A stretch of 64,000 nucleotides of DNA from Profundicola sp048268105 (GTDB lineage: Bacteria; Bacteroidota; Bacteroidia; Flavobacteriales; Weeksellaceae). A program made the translations under genes and the position numbers. The stretch covers positions 62,001 through 126,000 of the forward strand of contig JBLWWH010000005.1 in the NCBI GenBank assembly GCA_048268105.1, in the 5' to 3' direction. The notes beneath the pieces are model-generated. The model was not told the DNA's origin. It saw nothing but the letters and a program-made list of their open reading frames with translations, and ran no database searches. Shown one piece after another: positions 45,482 through 52,838 of the stretch; positions within the stretch are counted from its first letter, which is position 1, and every line of letters starts with the position of its first letter.

Positions 45482-45820
45482 ATGGTTCCAAAAATGCTAC
45501 TCTTTTTTAGCCTAGTATTCATTTCAAATTCTATTTATGCACAGAAAGTGCATACCGTAGATTATGAAAGTCAGGCTGACGTAAAAGTTTATGTGGTGAA
45601 TTATGAAAGCCAAGCCGATTTAAAAGTCTATCGTCTTCAATACGAAAGTCGAGCGACCGAAAATGAAGGAAAATGGTATTTCACAGATTATGCATCACAA
45701 GCTAACAAAAAAATATACTTTGTAAACTATGAAAGTCAGGCCGATATAAAAATTTACTTTGTGGATTATGAATCTCAGGCGGGTTGGAAAAATAATGTCA
45801 AAAAACACTTGATGTATTGA
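45482..45820 (+). CDS. Secreted six-repeat protein resembling DUF6150
   Basis: A 112-residue protein with a signal peptide (cleavage near SIYA-QKV, residue 20). The whole mature part is six copies of a unit built around Y-E-S-Q-A: at residues 28, 41, 54 (YESRA), 70 (YASQA), 83 and 96. Spacing is 13 residues, except 16 across the fourth copy. Each unit ends in a short strand of the type DVKVYVVN. It resembles, from memory, the DUF6150 family in Bacteroidota, whose function is unknown. A small beta-solenoid or sheet is likely. The DNA copies differ, so the repeat is old and under selection. Confidence 0.78.
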   Translation: MVPKMLLFFSLVFISNSIYAQKVHTVDYESQADVKVYVVNYESQADLKVYRLQYESRATENEGKWYFTDYASQANKKIYFVNYESQADIKIYFVDYESQAGWKNNVKKHLMY

Positions 45821-45873
45821 TTATTTCGGTTGACTAGAACACCATTAGTACGCCCATATTTAATGGATTTTTT

Positions 45874-45881
45874 TAGGTTTG
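45874..45881 (+). promoter_or_regulatory. -7 box ahead of the broken N-acetyltransferase gene
   Basis: TAGGTTTG, a TAnnTTTG match, 24 bases before the ATG at 45906. The promoter survives although the gene is frameshifted. Confidence 0.45.
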
Positions 45882-45905
45882 TACATCGATAAAGATACAT
45901 AATTC

Positions 45906-46703
45906 ATGAGCGATTTTATATTTAATCAAGAGGAATATTTAAAGAGGATTAACTTAAATTCAGATATTTCGGTTGACTTCGAAAGCTTGAAAAGAATTCA
46001 TCGAGCTCAACATTTAAGCATTCCCTTTGAGAACTTCGATATTTGGCTAGGGAGAAAAATTAATATCGACTCGATCTCTATCTTCAACAAATTGGTTCAA
46101 AAAAGGCGCGGAGGATACTGTTTTGAAAGTAATGGTCTTTTATTAATGGCATTGAAAAGCTTTGGTTTTGAAGCTAGACCAATACTTGGAAGAGTTCATG
46201 TTTCAGGTCAGACCCGGTGGTAGATCACATCAATCCACCTTAGTAAATTTTGGTGATGATATTTGGTTAGTAGACGCTGGTTTCGGAGCTGAATCTCCCA
46301 GAACTCCAATTCCATTAATTCCAACAAAGTTGTAAGCTTTGAAGGAATTAGTTATCGAATTATTAAGAGTGAAATGTATGGTTATATGCTTCAAAATAAA
46401 ACGGAAAATGACTGGAAAAATTTATATAGTTTTGATTTAAGCCCAGTCTTGGATATTGATCTAAATCTAGGCAATCACTTTACTTCCACCAGTCCTGATT
46501 CATTTTTTATGACGGCACGTATTGCTGCTATTCCTGTTGAAAATGGAGTAAAAACCTTATATAACGACCGATTGAAAAAGACAATTAATGGCAAAGAAGA
46601 AATCATTTTATTAGAGGAAAATGCAACCTACTTAAAAGAAATAGAAAAAGAATTCGGTATTCAATTGGACGCCGAATATTCAGATTTAAAACCTATAGAT
46701 TAA
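45906..46703 (+). pseudogene. nat: Arylamine N-acetyltransferase, two frameshifts
   Basis: Three successive frames together read as one arylamine N-acetyltransferase (about 264 residues), which moves acetyl from CoA to arylamines or hydrazines. Frame one (45906-46223) ends HVSGQTRW-stop and holds the catalytic cysteine in RRGGYCFESN (Cys72). The next frame begins near 46205 (PGGRSHQSTLVNFG, catalytic His) and includes WLVDAGFG (catalytic Asp), then stops at 46333. The third frame picks up near 46320 (VSFEGISYRIIKSEMYGYML) and runs to 46703. Each break is a one-base shift. All three catalytic residues are intact, so the loss is recent or reflects sequence errors. Confidence 0.83.
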
Positions 46704-46842
46704 AAATTATTTTCAAAGTTTTAACAAACAACCAACTAAATATCAATTAATTAATCTCTTTAAGTAAAAGAAATCTAAGACTTATAGATTAGCTAAATTC
46801 AATCGGATATTATTCAAATTTTTAAAGTTTTATAAAACTTCT

Positions 46843-46850
46843 TATATTTG
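46843..46850 (+). promoter_or_regulatory. -7 box driving the structured leader
   Basis: TATATTTG, a perfect TAnnTTTG. The predicted transcription start (about 46855-46857) coincides with the first base of the 5' arm of the leader's closing stem. Confidence 0.65.
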
Positions 46851-46854
46851 CAGA

Positions 46855-46998
46855 GTATTTCGAACCTGAAGAGAGGTACCAACCGAGTGTAGTCACCACG
46901 GTGGTAAAATAATACGGACAGTCGTCAAAATAAACGCAAACTTCCATTTTTTTTCGAAATACAAATAAATCATTATTAACTATTTAATTTATTTGTAT
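46855..46998 (+). promoter_or_regulatory. Candidate switch-like structured 5' leader
   Basis: Stem A: GTATTTCGAA (46855-46864) is perfectly complementary to TTCGAAATAC (46953-46962), closing an 88-nt core. Inside, TACCA-A-CCG (46877-46885) pairs with CGG-TGGTA (46899-46906), and GAAG (46868-46871) can pair with CTTC (46941-46944). Stem B: ATACAAATAAAT (46959-46970) is perfectly complementary to ATTTATTTGTAT (46987-46998), the last two bases being the AT of the start codon. Stems A and B share bases 46959-46962, so forming A trims B to eight A-U pairs and frees the start codon. I do not recognise the core as a known riboswitch class. Confidence 0.6.
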
Positions 46999-47626
46999 GA
47001 AATTTTTTATTCAACTTTCGTTCATCCATTTAGCGTCTAAATTGCTAGAAACTGATGTCTTAATTAAAAATTATGCTGATAAAGAAAAGTATGATTTGGA
47101 TTACAATACACAAGCATGCTTACTAGACATTGAGCACCCACGCACAAATTTGATTTTAGAGAAATTAGAGTTAACCCAACAACAAATCTTGGTTTTTAGT
47201 AAAAACAAGCAGTTTATTAAAGTGTTTAATAACTCTACTGAAAACCGTAATTTTTGTAAAGATTCAGAGATTCAATGGCTTTTAGTTCTGCCTCACCACA
47301 ATTCGTTTAGTCAAGACGAATTGAAAACTTTATTATCGTTTCAGTTCTTATATTCCTTGGATATAAAAACAAGACACGATTTGGTTAGATATATGAACAA
47401 AAATTGGGGAATCAGTCCTTTTACGCGAACTGGTGGTATGGTAACAACTATCAGGAGAATGGATGCCGAAAAGAAATTAGATATTCCTAGTGAACGTAGA
47501 TCAGGAGTTACTATTTCGGTAAGAAATGGTAAAAGAACCAGTGAAATGACGGATCAAAAAAGGGAAATATTTCGTCAACAGCTGATAGATGCCGTTAGAA
47601 ATAGCAGTCCTTCTGCGAAGATTTAA
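46997..47626 (+). CDS. Orphan protein of unknown function behind the structured leader
   Basis: I do not recognise this 209-residue protein. It has no clear signal peptide. The N-terminal MKFFIQLSFIHLASKLLE is only moderately hydrophobic. The N-terminal two thirds are ordinary mixed alpha/beta (SEIQWLLVLPHHNSFSQDEL, TRHDLVRYMNKNWGISPF), and the C-terminal 60 residues are strongly basic (TTIRRMDAEKKLDIPSERR, SVRNGKRTSEMTDQKR), which could bind nucleic acid. Expression appears to be controlled by the leader upstream, and a hairpin follows the stop codon. It is monocistronic. Base composition is like the surroundings. Confidence 0.7.
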   Translation: MKFFIQLSFIHLASKLLETDVLIKNYADKEKYDLDYNTQACLLDIEHPRTNLILEKLELTQQQILVFSKNKQFIKVFNNSTENRNFCKDSEIQWLLVLPHHNSFSQDELKTLLSFQFLYSLDIKTRHDLVRYMNKNWGISPFTRTGGMVTTIRRMDAEKKLDIPSERRSGVTISVRNGKRTSEMTDQKREIFRQQLIDAVRNSSPSAKI

Positions 47627-47641
47627 TTTCAAAACTTGGAA

Positions 47642-47681
47642 TGAACGGAACCATAAAACCTATGGTTTCGTTCAATCTTTG
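47642..47681 (+). terminator. Hairpin after the orphan gene
   Basis: 14-bp stem TGAACGGAACCATA (47642-47655) with TATGGTTTCGTTCA (47661-47674), one G-U pair, loop of five bases. The T tract is poor (ATCTTTG), so termination may be weak. Confidence 0.6.
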
Positions 47682-47763
47682 TAAATTAAAACTTGATTTT
47701 AAATGCATAGTTTAAAAATTAATGTATTTTAATATTCACATTAAATAAATTCACCTTCCGCTT

Positions 47764-48402
47764 ATGAACATGGATTTGGTTGACTTCTTTCTCGAGTCTA
47801 AAACAGTGCATCTTTCTATGAAAGAAGTAAAAGCTTGGTTAGATCAATATTGGGAAAGATATAAATTCTATAGAGATCATTGGTCTTGTAGATTTTGCCC
47901 GACTGAGATGACGTTACCCTGCCTTTGTGATAAACCCGCCCCCGAATATCTATTTATTTGGATTTATGAACTTCTATACGACATTCAAAGGTTTCATAGA
48001 CATGAGAAATATTTCGAAAAGGAAATGCTGGAATATGATCAAATTATGTATTCCGAAGTTGATCTTAAAATCTGGACTTACAGAAATGAAAACCTGGGTT
48101 TGAACACATTTGAAAGCTTCGATAGCGACTATTTAGATTATGAATTTCATGATGCAGAAAAGGCCGATCTACGAGTTTTTGGTCCCAACAAGTTGATGCT
48201 AGATACAATCATTAATATCATGAGAGAACAGCTTGGGAGAACTGGGGATAGAGTCGTTGAACATGAGCTTTATATAAAGAGAGAGGATTTTAGGAACACT
48301 GTAAGATTTGTTCAAGTTTTTAATGAACTGTTTTTCAGAAGAAAAATCCTACCAGAACGATTAGAGGAATATTATAATACATTAATGTCTGACGAAGAGT
48401 AA
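47764..48402 (+). CDS. Orphan protein with a four-cysteine cluster
   Basis: I do not recognise this 212-residue protein. It is aromatic- and charge-rich and probably all-helical. Its only motif is CRFC-x7-CLC (Cys42, Cys45, Cys53, Cys55), which could bind zinc or an iron-sulfur cluster. RDHWSCRFCPTE shows the first pair. No signal peptide or membrane segment, so cytoplasmic. It is monocistronic, 137 bases after the basic orphan gene, and its stop codon lies inside a long terminator hairpin. Nothing in the neighbourhood indicates a role. Confidence 0.7.
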   Translation: MNMDLVDFFLESKTVHLSMKEVKAWLDQYWERYKFYRDHWSCRFCPTEMTLPCLCDKPAPEYLFIWIYELLYDIQRFHRHEKYFEKEMLEYDQIMYSEVDLKIWTYRNENLGLNTFESFDSDYLDYEFHDAEKADLRVFGPNKLMLDTIINIMREQLGRTGDRVVEHELYIKREDFRNTVRFVQVFNELFFRRKILPERLEEYYNTLMSDEE

Positions 48403-48430
48403 CATAATCCACTCTTGGTCAGACATTATT
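48384..48430 (+). terminator. Terminator hairpin spanning the stop codon
   Basis: AATGTCTGAC plus AAGAGT pair with ACTCTT plus GTCAGACATT around a 10-base loop (48384-48427), with one unpaired base in each arm. The TAA stop is in the loop. A T/A-rich stretch follows. It may also serve the serine hydrolase gene converging from the other strand. Confidence 0.6.
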
Positions 48431-48472
48431 TAATTTAAACTTTGCGTGCTTTAATAAGTAATTTGCAAAGAT

Positions 48473-50026
48473 TTATTGTTTGATAAATTTCTCTGTATGC
48501 GTATAATTAGAAGGATAAGCTCCTACTTGCAACAACATCGGTCTTAAATTAAACTCGAAATCTAAAGCCTCAACTTTAGCATCTTTATTTAAGTGAAATT
48601 GCATAAACTCTTCACGCTGTGCTGGATTTTTCCAAACTGCTCTAAAAGTATCAAAGTGCCAATGTTCAAGTTTTGCTTCTAAGCCTTCTGTATCCCAAAA
48701 ATGAAGAAGTAAATCCTTTCCAACTTGCTTCAGTTCGATTTTACCATAAGCCTGGGAACGATAAACACCAACATAATCTTCTAATTTCAAACTTGGTTTG
48801 GTTTTCTTCAGTCTTGCTTGATGAATTTTATTTCTCTCTGCCATTGCATCATCATAACGTTTTTGATAAGATACTAAATAACGCTGATTCCAATCCACTT
48901 CATTTCCTCCTAAATAAGCATCCATCACTTGATAAGCTACGGCATTTCCTAAAGAATTAAAAGTATTTCCAACAACTACAATTCCCAAATTAAGCTCTGG
49001 CATTAAATACATAGCTGTGTTAAATCCATCGGTAGCACCTCCATGGGTTAAAACTCTCTTTCCTTTATAGTCTAAAATATTCCAACCAAAACCATAAGAA
49101 CTTTGTGGGCTCATCGCATTATTCGGTCTATTTACCATTTGTGGTTTATGAATTTCATTCATCTGCTTACTCGAAACAATAGTTTTGCCCTTATAGTTCC
49201 CTGAAGTTCCTAGCTGCATCATCATCCACTTGTTTAAATCATTCACACTCGAGTTCACACCACCTGCAGGTCCAGCATTGTCCCAATTTCTTCTTTGAAT
49301 TCGCACAATTTTCCCTTCAATTTCTTGGTGCGGATAAGCTTGATTATCATTCGGTTTAATTTGTCTAATACTCGTAGTTGTTGAATTCATTTCTAAAGGT
49401 GTAAAAAGCTTTTCAACTAAAAATTGATTCCAACTTCTACCATCTGTATGCTCAATGATCTGTCCAGCAAGAGAATACATCACATTATTATATACAAATT
49501 CTGATCTAAATGGTTTTTCTAAATCCATATAACGCATTTGATAAAGCACACTATCTCTTGGACTTGCCGTCATAAATTGCAATCGATTGCCCAATTTTCT
49601 TCCTAAACCTACCTGATGAGTTAAAGCATCTCTAATCGTTAGCTCACGTGTTACCCAAGGATCTTGCATTTGAAACCAAGGAATGTGCTGTGTAATTTTA
49701 TCATCCCAATCAATCACTCCTTCATCAACTAAAACTCCTAACGCAGCCGCTGTCATATTTTTACTCACAGATGCAATACTAAAAATCGTGTTGGCATCCA
49801 CAGCTTCTCCACTATCCAATTCTTTTTCGCCAAAACCTTTAGCATAAATCACTTCGCCATCTTTCACGATTCCAATGGCCATTCCAGGGATTTTCCAATC
49901 TTTTTGTGCAGATTGAACCCATTTATCAAAGTTTTCGGGTAAATTTTGTGCAAAGGCCGGCGAAAATAGAGTTCCAAGAAATACAAGTAATAATGCACTC
50001 ATGAACGCTGAATGTTTTCTCATCAT
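48473..50026 (-). CDS. Secreted serine hydrolase, beta-lactamase/PBP4-like family
   Basis: A 517-residue exported protein with signal peptide (cleavage near SPAFAQN, residue 27). The beta-lactamase-fold core has the SxxK motif SVSK within IFSIASVSKNMTAAAL (about residue 86), a Tyr-x-Asn-type motif in FVYNNVMYSLAGQ (about 180), and the third box in VLTHGGATDGFNTAMYLMP. Residues about 410-510 form a C-terminal beta domain of the DUF3471 type (DYVGVYRSQAYGKIELKQVG). Family members are esterases, D-aminopeptidases or carboxypeptidases; true beta-lactam hydrolysis should not be assumed. It is monocistronic. Confidence 0.88.
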   Translation of the reverse strand: MMRKHSAFMSALLLVFLGTLFSPAFAQNLPENFDKWVQSAQKDWKIPGMAIGIVKDGEVIYAKGFGEKELDSGEAVDANTIFSIASVSKNMTAAALGVLVDEGVIDWDDKITQHIPWFQMQDPWVTRELTIRDALTHQVGLGRKLGNRLQFMTASPRDSVLYQMRYMDLEKPFRSEFVYNNVMYSLAGQIIEHTDGRSWNQFLVEKLFTPLEMNSTTTSIRQIKPNDNQAYPHQEIEGKIVRIQRRNWDNAGPAGGVNSSVNDLNKWMMMQLGTSGNYKGKTIVSSKQMNEIHKPQMVNRPNNAMSPQSSYGFGWNILDYKGKRVLTHGGATDGFNTAMYLMPELNLGIVVVGNTFNSLGNAVAYQVMDAYLGGNEVDWNQRYLVSYQKRYDDAMAERNKIHQARLKKTKPSLKLEDYVGVYRSQAYGKIELKQVGKDLLLHFWDTEGLEAKLEHWHFDTFRAVWKNPAQREEFMQFHLNKDAKVEALDFEFNLRPMLLQVGAYPSNYTHTEKFIKQ

Positions 50027-50318
50027 GTCTTAAAATATTTAGCTCAAAGATAACAAGAACTTTAGACTATTAAGTTTTGACCAGTATCTCCTCATTCTTT
50101 TGCAATAGTGATTGATGTTTAATGTGAATTTAAAATCAAAATGGGTTTATAAGATTTTGAAATTTTTAAAATAACTTAACAACTCTTCTCTATTAAATTA
50201 AATCTTAAAAAGCATTGTGATTGAGTCGAAATCAATCAATCAGTAAAAATTTCTTATATTAGGTGAATACAATCAACTGCATCCTCTAACAAGAAGTTGC
50301 AGTTTTAAAAAATTAAGG

Positions 50319-50807
50319 ATGAGAAAAATACTTTTGGGCATTTTGAGCATAGGTTTATTATCATGCAATCAACCTTCAGAACCTGTTGCAGTTCTGGAAA
50401 AGCGAATAGATAGCTTAGAAAGTCAATTAGAAAACGCCTACAAGCCAGGATTTGGGGATTTCATGGGGTTTATACAAACACATCATGCTAAATTATGGTT
50501 CGCAGGACAAAATGAGAATTGGGAATTGGCTGATTTCGAAATTCATGAATTAGAGGAAGCCATTGAAAACATTCAAGAAATTCATGCCAGTAGAAAAGAA
50601 ACAAAATATATTGATATGATTATTGAACCACTTGAAAAAGTGGATGAAGCTGTTGACAACAAAGATAAAGCAGCTTTTAAGCAAAGTTATCAAGCCTTAA
50701 CAAATGCTTGTAATCAATGTCATACAACTGTAGATATGGAATTTATTGAAATTAAAATTCCAGATTCACCGCCATTTTCAAATCAAATTTTCACTCCCAA
50801 AGAGTAA
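50319..50807 (+). CDS. Lipoprotein with a single haem-binding CxxCH motif
   Basis: A 162-residue lipoprotein (MRKILLGILSIGLLSC, cysteine at residue 16). A coiled-coil-like stretch follows (VLEKRIDSLESQLENA), then a helical bundle with HHAKLWFAGQNENW near residue 55 and CNQCH at residues 131-135. The arrangement is that of a four-helix c-type cytochrome (cytochrome c'-like): a C-terminal CxxCH on the last helix. It would be anchored to a membrane and face the periplasm. The redox or ligand-sensing role is unknown. It is monocistronic with its own terminator. Confidence 0.76.
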   Translation: MRKILLGILSIGLLSCNQPSEPVAVLEKRIDSLESQLENAYKPGFGDFMGFIQTHHAKLWFAGQNENWELADFEIHELEEAIENIQEIHASRKETKYIDMIIEPLEKVDEAVDNKDKAAFKQSYQALTNACNQCHTTVDMEFIEIKIPDSPPFSNQIFTPKE

Positions 50808-50841
50808 TTGTTAAATGTAATTCTGACATGATATATAAAAA

Positions 50842-50880
50842 GAAAATCGTCTCAAATAGAGACGGTTTTCTTTTTTCTTT
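50842..50880 (+). terminator. Terminator after the cytochrome-like lipoprotein gene
   Basis: 12-bp stem GAAAATCGTCTC (50842-50853) and GAGACGGTTTTC (50859-50870), with a G-U pair and a 5-base loop, followed by TTTTTTCTTT. Confidence 0.87.
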
Positions 50881-50908
50881 ATATAATTATCAATTATTTA
50901 ATAACGAA

Positions 50909-51727
50909 TTAAAAGGTTTGTTTATTACCTCCTACTTTTATATTTGCAATATAAACACCTGGTTTTAAACCATGTAAATTAATTTTTGCCGTAGCTGCAT
51001 TAACTTCCTTTTTAATTAGCTGCTGACCTAAACTATTAACTCATCAATTAAATCGAAATGCACAACCCATAGTTGATTATCGTGAATCACGTGCTTGAAC
51101 TTATTTTGTGTTAAATATGTAATTGCGAATGTCTCACAATCTCCATACAATGAAACCATGGCATGTTCGTACCCTCCTATCGGCCACATGGGATCATTAC
51201 CATTTATCCAAGATTCGGTTTGGAAGTCATAAAAATAGGTAGTATTGGCTGTGTCAAAATCAGACGGACCTTCTATAAAAGACATGGATTGTTGATCGAA
51301 ATCAATCATAATTCCCACCCAATAGGTTGTTTCCTCATCTGCATTTCCAACAAATTGAAAAGATGTATTCAAATTTACAGATAATACAGCATGGTCAAAA
51401 TTGGCATAATCACCAAAAAAATTAACTTCTACTTCAGCAATCTTGAGATCCTAATTCAGTTCAAGATCCATTACCTGACTCCTCATTAAAATAGATTGTT
51501 GCACTTTCTACAGGCATTCCAGGCGTTATGATAGTATTAAAGTTAACTGACGTTAAATTAAAAACTTCATTAGGTTGAAGAACAAAATCGCTGGCAAAAA
51601 TATATTTATGCATTTCACCCCAAGCATTTTCACCACCTTCTTGAACCTCGATAGAACATTCGTTTTGTTGCGCATTAAGTTCATTAGACATAAAAAATGC
51701 AAACATTAATAAAGTAAAGTTTTTTAT
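50909..51727 (-). pseudogene. Decayed type IX secretion cargo protein
   Basis: A minus-strand gene broken in several places. The start: ATA (51725-51727) stands where ATG should be, followed by KNFTLLMFAFFMSNELNAQ, a good signal peptide. The frame runs to NEESGNGS-stop; another frame then resumes with an in-frame TAG and continues DLKIAEVEVNFFGDY through TSFQFVGNADEETTYWVG to DELIV-stop. In a third frame, NSLGQQLIKKEVNAA and INLHGLKPGVYIANIKVGG form a type IX C-terminal sorting domain ending at 50909. So start-codon loss, one stop and at least two frame changes. The intact protein was a secreted surface or extracellular protein; its own function is not recognised. Confidence 0.82.
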
Positions 51728-52103
51728 CTAAAATTTGATTTTTTTTTGATAAGACACGAATAAATTTCTTTAAACTTAGAAAGTCTAAAGATGGAGTAAG
51801 AATTATATTAATTATAGAAACTAAAAGCTTTTTAAATTCTTGAAATATCAATACGATCAACACTGATTGAACACAAAATTCACCAATTAATAAGACACAT
51901 ATTTTTAACTGATTATCATGCCTTTAAATTACAAGCAGAATAAAACTATTTTAATAATATCTTCTTTTCATAAAATGCTAAATTATATTGTTTTAACTTA
52001 AATAAATTTTTCTATGGCATAGTCATTGAATAATCTACCCTGACTAATTTGATTTAGATAAATTTTAAATCTTAAGCCATATTGAATTAACTAAACAAAG
52101 AAA
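51728..52103. other. Gene-free A+T-rich gap
   Basis: 376 bases between the decayed cargo gene and the MliC-like lipoprotein gene. No open frame, hairpin terminator or recognised RNA. It is very A+T-rich and presumably holds the promoters of the two flanking genes, though no perfect TAnnTTTG box is near either start. Confidence 0.4.
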
Positions 52104-52688
52104 ATGAAAAAAACAATTTTATCATTCGCAGTGCTTTCAGCATTATTTTTAAGCTCTTGTAAAGAAGAAGTTAAACAAAACGATATAATAGTTGAAACTG
52201 AAAATGTGGATACTGTAGAAACAATGGACGAGGATTTCGTTACTACTACAACTACTAATAAAGACGGTAAAGAGATTGAAATCACTTTTAATAATACAGC
52301 AGGAACTGCTACGGTTAACTACGAAGGTAAGACAATCGAATTACAACAAGAAAAAGCTGCATCTGGATTCTGGTTTAAAAACGATACCTATGAATTAAGA
52401 GGTAAAGGAAATGATGTAGATTTTTCAAAAGATGGTGAAGTTATCTTCAGTCATAAGGACGAGATTATTAGTACAAAATATACCAATGACGCTGGTGATA
52501 CATTACATTTAGAAGTAAATAGTTCGGACAATACAGCTAAAGCTTATTTGAATGGTGGTGAACAAATCGATTTAGAAGGAGAAAAAGCAGCTTCTGGTAT
52601 TTGGTTTAAAAACGACGAATATGAGCTTAGAGGTAAAGGTGAAAAATTAGAATTGACAAAAGACGGTGAAGTAGTCTTCAAAAACTAA
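52104..52688 (+). CDS. Lipoprotein with two MliC-like domains
   Basis: A 194-residue lipoprotein (MKKTILSFAVLSALFLSSC, lipidated cysteine at 19). An acidic, threonine-rich linker is followed by two copies of one domain: residues about 60-115 and 125-194. Each contains the lysozyme-inhibitor-like core KAASGFWFKNDTYELRGKG or KAASGIWFKNDEYELRGKG, which matches the MliC pattern (small-Ala-Ser-Gly-x-x-(Y/F) ... L-x-G-K-G). MliC proteins block C-type lysozyme at the cell surface. The function is inferred from the motif. The tandem copy is unusual. It is monocistronic, with a strong terminator. Confidence 0.75.
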   Translation: MKKTILSFAVLSALFLSSCKEEVKQNDIIVETENVDTVETMDEDFVTTTTTNKDGKEIEITFNNTAGTATVNYEGKTIELQQEKAASGFWFKNDTYELRGKGNDVDFSKDGEVIFSHKDEIISTKYTNDAGDTLHLEVNSSDNTAKAYLNGGEQIDLEGEKAASGIWFKNDEYELRGKGEKLELTKDGEVVFKN

Positions 52689-52722
52689 TAAACAAACCAT
52701 ATTCTAACTACAACTAACTAAT

Positions 52723-52752
52723 ATCCTCAGATTTAGCTGAGGATTTTTTTTG
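52723..52752 (+). terminator. Terminator after the MliC-like lipoprotein gene
   Basis: 8-bp perfect stem ATCCTCAG (52723-52730) and CTGAGGAT (52737-52744), loop ATTTAG, followed by eight T residues. Confidence 0.88.
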
Positions 52753-52838
52753 TTTGATATAAATTTAAAGTATAATGTATTAGGTAGGTAAATTCATTTT
52801 GATTAAATTGAATAAAACAAAATTGGAGAGCAAATTAA

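Noticed and set aside
45540..45790. Possible DNA repeat array (recurrent TATGAAAGTCAGGC-like units)
   Set aside because: Not CRISPR or a mobile repeat: units are in frame, diverged, and encode the Y-E-S-Q-A protein motif.
46858..46867. TTTCGAACC resembling a tRNA T-loop
   Set aside because: No acceptor stem, anticodon arm or CCA-type end can be built around it; the bases are part of the leader's closing stem.
48473..50026. Calling the serine hydrolase a beta-lactamase resistance gene
   Set aside because: Only the general serine-hydrolase motifs are present; the C-terminal DUF3471-like domain and lack of class-specific features favour an esterase or peptidase.
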